DNA from: Rhizobium sp. LCM 4573
GTDB taxonomy: Bacteria > Pseudomonadota > Alphaproteobacteria > Rhizobiales > Rhizobiaceae
Reading direction: 5' to 3'
NCBI RefSeq assembly: GCF_001854865.1
Contig: NZ_MDDW01000029.1
Span: 138,032 to 147,056 of the forward strand
Length of the DNA stretch: 9,025 nucleotides
The translations under genes and the position numbers were made by a program. Positions 6,859-9,025 of the stretch are shown in pieces. Below the pieces are notes generated by a model that was not told the origin of the DNA, ran no database searches, and saw only the letters and a list, made by a program, of their open reading frames with translations. How positions within the stretch are numbered: position 1 is the first letter of the stretch; the number at the start of each line of letters is the position of its first letter.

Positions 6859-7342
6859 TTAATGCCACAGATGCCTCAGCCGGGGATGCTGCTGGATATC
6901 GTCTGGCGAGGTAAAGACGGCGCCATCCCAGCCGCTATTGCCGGCAAGTTCAATAATCTCGGGCTGATCATCGAAGAAAAGTGGCCGTTCTTCCGAGCTA
7001 ATTGCGAGTGCGCGATTAATGGCTTCGAAGAACCGGATATCTTTCTTTGGGTGCCCGATTTGAGCGCTGTAGAACATACGATCGAAGTATCCGGAAAATC
7101 CGAGATCGTTCCAAAGATAATGCGAACATCGGCCAGGGCGTCCCGCAAGTCGCGGCGACCGGTAATGCAATCGAACATTGGTGAGCCGGTTCGCGAACCG
7201 TGGGCGCCGAAAAATAGCTTTGGAATGCGTCTTTGTCGACGCCCAGATCGGCCTGAAGGTTGACATCCCATGGCTTGCGCAATGCGCCGTTTGCGTGCCA
7301 GCCATCTATGAGTACCCCATCGACGTCAAAGAAGATTTTCAT
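6859..7342 (-). pseudogene. Decayed HAD-superfamily hydrolase gene (frameshift plus internal deletion)
   Basis: The start (ATG at 7342) gives M-K-I-F-F-D-V-D-G-V-L-I-D-G, HAD motif I with the nucleophile aspartate, and reads on through D-A-F-Q near 7222. The family-like sequence then continues in another frame (K-L-F-F-G-A-H-G-S ... M-F-D-C-I-T-G-R-R-D-L-R-D-A-L-A-D-V). This is as if one A were lost from an AAAA run (now TTT on the + strand, 7219-7221). Near 7118-7130 it jumps again into a third frame: H-Y-L-W-N-D-L-G-F-S-G-Y-F-D-R-M-F-Y-S-A-Q-I-G-H-P-K-K-D, then R-P-L-F-F-D-D-Q (motif IV) to the stop at 6859. Comparing with HAD proteins of about 210 residues from memory, some 60-70 residues including motif II are missing at the second jump. 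The nucleophile, lysine and DD motifs survive but no frame joins them. Base composition is less GC-rich than in neighbouring genes. The original substrate is unknown. Confidence 0.82.
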
Positions 7343-7418
7343 CCTTGTCCCCGGAGGCTTCGAGTTTGAAGGTTTCAGCGCTTGGGCTGGGCCGGACCAA
7401 TCGTCCACGGCAATAACT

Positions 7419-8090
7419 TTACTCCTCCCCCAGAACGCCATCCTTCTTGAGCGGGCGAAAACTCATGCGGTGGAGCAGGCAGGGACCATGAGTGTCGATG
7501 CCGGCGCGGTGCTGCGGCGTTCCATAGCCGGCATGATTGGCAAAGCCATAGGCGGGGAACACCTGATGCGCCCTTGTCATCATCCGGTCGCGGGTCACCT
7601 TGGCGATGATCGATGCGGCGGCGATGGAGACGGAGCGGGCATCTCCCCGGATCACCGCCTTGCCGGGGCAGCAGAGCCCAAGCGGCACGTCGCGGCCGTC
7701 GGTGAGCACATAGGCCGGCGTGACGGAAAGCCCGGCGACAGCGCGGCGCATGGCGTCAAGGCTCGCGCGCAGGATGTTGCGCTCATCGATATGCCGGGGG
7801 CCGGAAGCCGCTATGGATACCTCGGCGGTTGCCAGGATTGCCTCGAACAGGTTCTCCCGCTGGGCGGCGGTGAGCTGTTTGGAATCGTTCAGTCCGTCCG
7901 GAATGTTGTCGGGATCGAGGATGACCGCAGCCGCCACCACCGGCCCTGCAAGCGGGCCGCGCCCAGCCTCGTCGGTACCTGCGACAGGCCAGTGGCCGGC
8001 TTTCCGCGCCGCCAGTTCCAGGCTGAAATCCGGAACGAGAGGGACTTCCTCGAAGAGCATCGGAGAATCGGGCGGCGTGCGGGTCAACAT
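7419..8090 (-). CDS. rnhB: Ribonuclease HII
   Basis: 223-residue RNase HII, a cytoplasmic endonuclease that removes RNA from RNA/DNA hybrids and single ribonucleotides misincorporated into DNA. The catalytic residues are all present: D40 and E41 in [13 protein letters not shown]131 in L-T-D-G and D168 in [12 protein letters not shown] at 188-191 (H-A-G-Y-G-T-P-Q-H) and the closing H-R-M-S-F-R-P-L are typical. The ATG at 8090 is chosen because rhizobial homologues, as I recall them, have about ten residues before P-D-S-P-x-L-F-E. No good ribosome site precedes it. The frame is open to 8270, where the extra residues look like translated leader, and an ATG at 8060 is an alternative. The 8090 start lies in the loop of a long hairpin (8062-8122). 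The HAD pseudogene follows 76 bases downstream on the same strand. Confidence 0.95.
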   Translation of the reverse strand: MLTRTPPDSPMLFEEVPLVPDFSLELAARKAGHWPVAGTDEAGRGPLAGPVVAAAVILDPDNIPDGLNDSKQLTAAQRENLFEAILATAEVSIAASGPRHIDERNILRASLDAMRRAVAGLSVTPAYVLTDGRDVPLGLCCPGKAVIRGDARSVSIAAASIIAKVTRDRMMTRAHQVFPAYGFANHAGYGTPQHRAGIDTHGPCLLHRMSFRPLKKDGVLGEE

Positions 8091-8122
8091 GCGGCAGAGA
8101 CTCGCACGCCGACCCGATCTCC
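8062..8122 (-). promoter_or_regulatory. Long hairpin enclosing the proposed rnhB start codon
   Basis: Bases 8062-8085 and 8099-8122 are complementary over about 23 pairs with one single-base bulge on each side (8067 and 8112) and one imperfect pair (8082/8102). The 13-base loop (8086-8098) contains the rnhB ATG at 8090. On the - strand the ascending arm begins with AGGAGA (8123-8118), the only Shine-Dalgarno-like sequence nearby, and it is paired in the stem. The alternative ATG at 8060 sits directly after the stem. A translational control structure is possible; a palindromic repeat that landed in the 5' end of the gene is the alternative. Confidence 0.6.
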
Positions 8123-8186
8123 TGCAAGCCCCGGCAAGCGATTGCGGCTTCGCTATCCACCGAGGGGCGTCGGTGGGCCGGGGGCA

Positions 8187-8221
8187 TTTCGGCACGGGAC
8201 GGTGGCGGGGACGTGCCGAAA
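8187..8221. repeat. Inverted repeat in the radical SAM-rnhB gap
   Basis: TTTCGGCACG (8187-8196) and CGTGCCGAAA (8212-8221) are perfect ten-base arms around a G-rich 15-base loop. It lies in the leader region upstream of rnhB (- strand). There is no T-run on either side, so it is not a standard terminator. Possible operator or RNA structure; role unknown. The rest of 8123-8285 shows G-tracts and a nine-base direct repeat (GCATGCACG at 8228 and 8263) but no gene. Confidence 0.45.
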
Positions 8222-8285
8222 GGGGTTGCATGCACGGAAAGCGCGGGAACTTTTTTCCGAGGGCATGCACGAAGAAGAATTCAAA

Positions 8286-8318
8286 CGCATCGCCTGGGCG
8301 TTTCCGCAGGCGAATGCG
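8286..8318 (-). terminator. Possible weak terminator after the radical SAM gene
   Basis: CGCATCGCCTG (8286-8296) and CAGGCG-A-ATGCG (8307-8318) form an 11-bp stem with one bulged A and a ten-base loop, starting ten bases after the radical SAM stop on the - strand. It is followed there by TTTGAATTCTTCTTC, a broken T-rich stretch. It may terminate or attenuate the radical SAM transcript before rnhB, but it is not a strong intrinsic terminator. Confidence 0.35.
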
Positions 8319-8327
8319 CCTTACCGT

Positions 8328-9025
8328 TCAGAGCAGCGAAAGCTGGATGCCGCCTCCATCCGGCCTGACGAAGAGGTCGTCGCGAAGCGGCAGGCCACGG
8401 CGGGTGAGGCCAAGCCGCTTTGCCGCCATCTCGAACCTGCGTCCGATCTGCCAGGCATAAGGGCCGGCCCCCTTCATCCGCTTGCCCCATTCGGCATCGT
8501 AATCCTTTCCGCCGCGCATCGAGCGAACGAGAGACATCACATGCCGGTAGCGGTCCGGATAGCTGCGCAGCAGCCAGTCCCGAAAGAGCGGGCTTACTTC
8601 AAGCGGCAGGCGCAGCAGCACGTAGCTTGCCTCGGTGGCGCCGGCCGCATGCCCGGCATCGAGAATCCTTTCGATCTCGTGATCGTTGAGCGCCGGTATC
8701 ACGGGCGCCACCATGACCGCCGTCGGAATACCGGCATCGGTCAGTGCCTTGATGGCGTCGAGGCGCTTGGGAGGGGTCGAGGCACGCGGCTCCATGGTGC
8801 GGGCAAGCTTGCGGTCCAGCGTCGTCACCGAAATGCCGACCTTGGCGAGCCCCTTGGAGGCCATGTTCGAGAGAATGTCGATATCGCGGGTGATGAGCGC
8901 CGATTTCGTGACGATCGCGACCGGATGATGGGCCTTCTGCAGCACTTCGAGGATCTGCCGCATGATGCGCCATTCCCGCTCGATCGGCTGATAGGGATCG
9001 GTATTGGTGCCGATTGCGATCGCCC
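8328..9025 (-). CDS. PA0069-family radical SAM protein, C-terminal part (5' end outside window)
   Basis: The last 232 codons of a radical SAM protein of the PA0069 type, a family distantly like spore photoproduct lyase with no firmly established reaction. The reading frame is open to the window edge. The fragment starts A-I-A-I-G-T-N-T-D-P-Y-Q-P-I-E-R-E-W-R, a hallmark of the family. It continues with I-V-T-K-S-A-L-I-T-R-D, I-S-V-T-T-L-D, E-P-R-A-S-T-P-P-K-R-L and A-P-V-I-P-A-L-N-D-H-E, which are successive strands and loops of the partial TIM barrel. It closes with G-K-D-Y-D-A-E-W-G-K-R-M-K-G-x-G-P-Y-A, also typical. The C-x-x-x-C-x-x-C cluster motif must lie upstream of the window. The ATG at 8963 is internal. 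rnhB lies 237 bases downstream on the same strand. The family call is good; the function is unknown. Confidence 0.88.
   Translation of the reverse strand, partial: AIAIGTNTDPYQPIEREWRIMRQILEVLQKAHHPVAIVTKSALITRDIDILSNMASKGLAKVGISVTTLDRKLARTMEPRASTPPKRLDAIKALTDAGIPTAVMVAPVIPALNDHEIERILDAGHAAGATEASYVLLRLPLEVSPLFRDWLLRSYPDRYRHVMSLVRSMRGGKDYDAEWGKRMKGAGPYAWQIGRRFEMAAKRLGLTRRGLPLRDDLFVRPDGGGIQLSLL

Noticed and set aside
8091..8270. N-terminal extension of RNase HII to 8270
   Set aside because: The additional 60 residues are Arg/Pro-rich without family similarity and include the structured leader, so a start near 8090 fits the usual length.
8265..9025. Frame on the + strand from ATG 8265 that stays open to the window end, antisense to the radical SAM gene
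   Set aside because: The first 20 residues look plausible, but the rest is Arg/His/Gly-rich with no motif. The - strand frame matches a known family along its whole length.
1..9025. CRISPR arrays, tRNA or rRNA genes, transposases, toxin-antitoxin or defence genes
   Set aside because: I found none reading both strands. The only repeated units are the palindromic element, the 24-base atpF' repeats and short inverted repeats.

Overview
The window is high-GC chromosomal DNA of an alphaproteobacterium, most likely a member of the Rhizobiaceae (Rhizobium, Agrobacterium or Sinorhizobium type). The main evidence is a stand-alone F0 operon (atpI-atpB-atpE-atpF'-atpF) with no F1 genes, duplicated b and b' subunits, and a 75-residue c subunit that matches rhizobial sequences I remember closely. 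The order kup, SleB-type hydrolase, F0 operon, rnhB is also what I recall from rhizobial chromosomes. The genus is inference.

Positions 1-3785 (+ strand) hold the C-terminal end of a CorA-type Mg2+ transporter, a complete Kup potassium transporter 15 bases later, and a SleB-family cell wall hydrolase. The 353-base gap between kup and the hydrolase is mostly a 271-bp non-coding element. It has near-identical 32/33-bp terminal inverted repeats enclosing two adjacent imperfect palindromes of about 100 bp each, and looks like a MITE or a rhizobial intergenic mosaic element.

Positions 3786-6798 (+ strand) hold the F0 operon. A good sigma-70-like promoter lies upstream, a strong hairpin sits between atpE and atpF', and a clear rho-independent terminator follows atpF. 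Together these genes make the membrane proton channel (a), the c ring, the b/b' stator stalk and the assembly factor AtpI. The F1 genes must lie elsewhere.

Positions 6799-9025 are on the - strand. Read in the direction of transcription they are a radical SAM protein of the PA0069 type (5' end outside the window), rnhB (ribonuclease HII), and a decayed HAD-type phosphatase gene. The HAD gene shows a one-base deletion and an internal deletion that removes one catalytic motif. The proposed rnhB start codon lies in the loop of a long near-perfect hairpin. The 237 bases between the radical SAM gene and rnhB contain further inverted repeats and G-tracts but no recognisable gene.

I see no tRNA, rRNA, CRISPR array, transposase, phage gene or defence system. 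Most of the window is conserved housekeeping sequence. The parts worth a second look are the kup-sleB element, the rnhB start hairpin and the HAD pseudogene.
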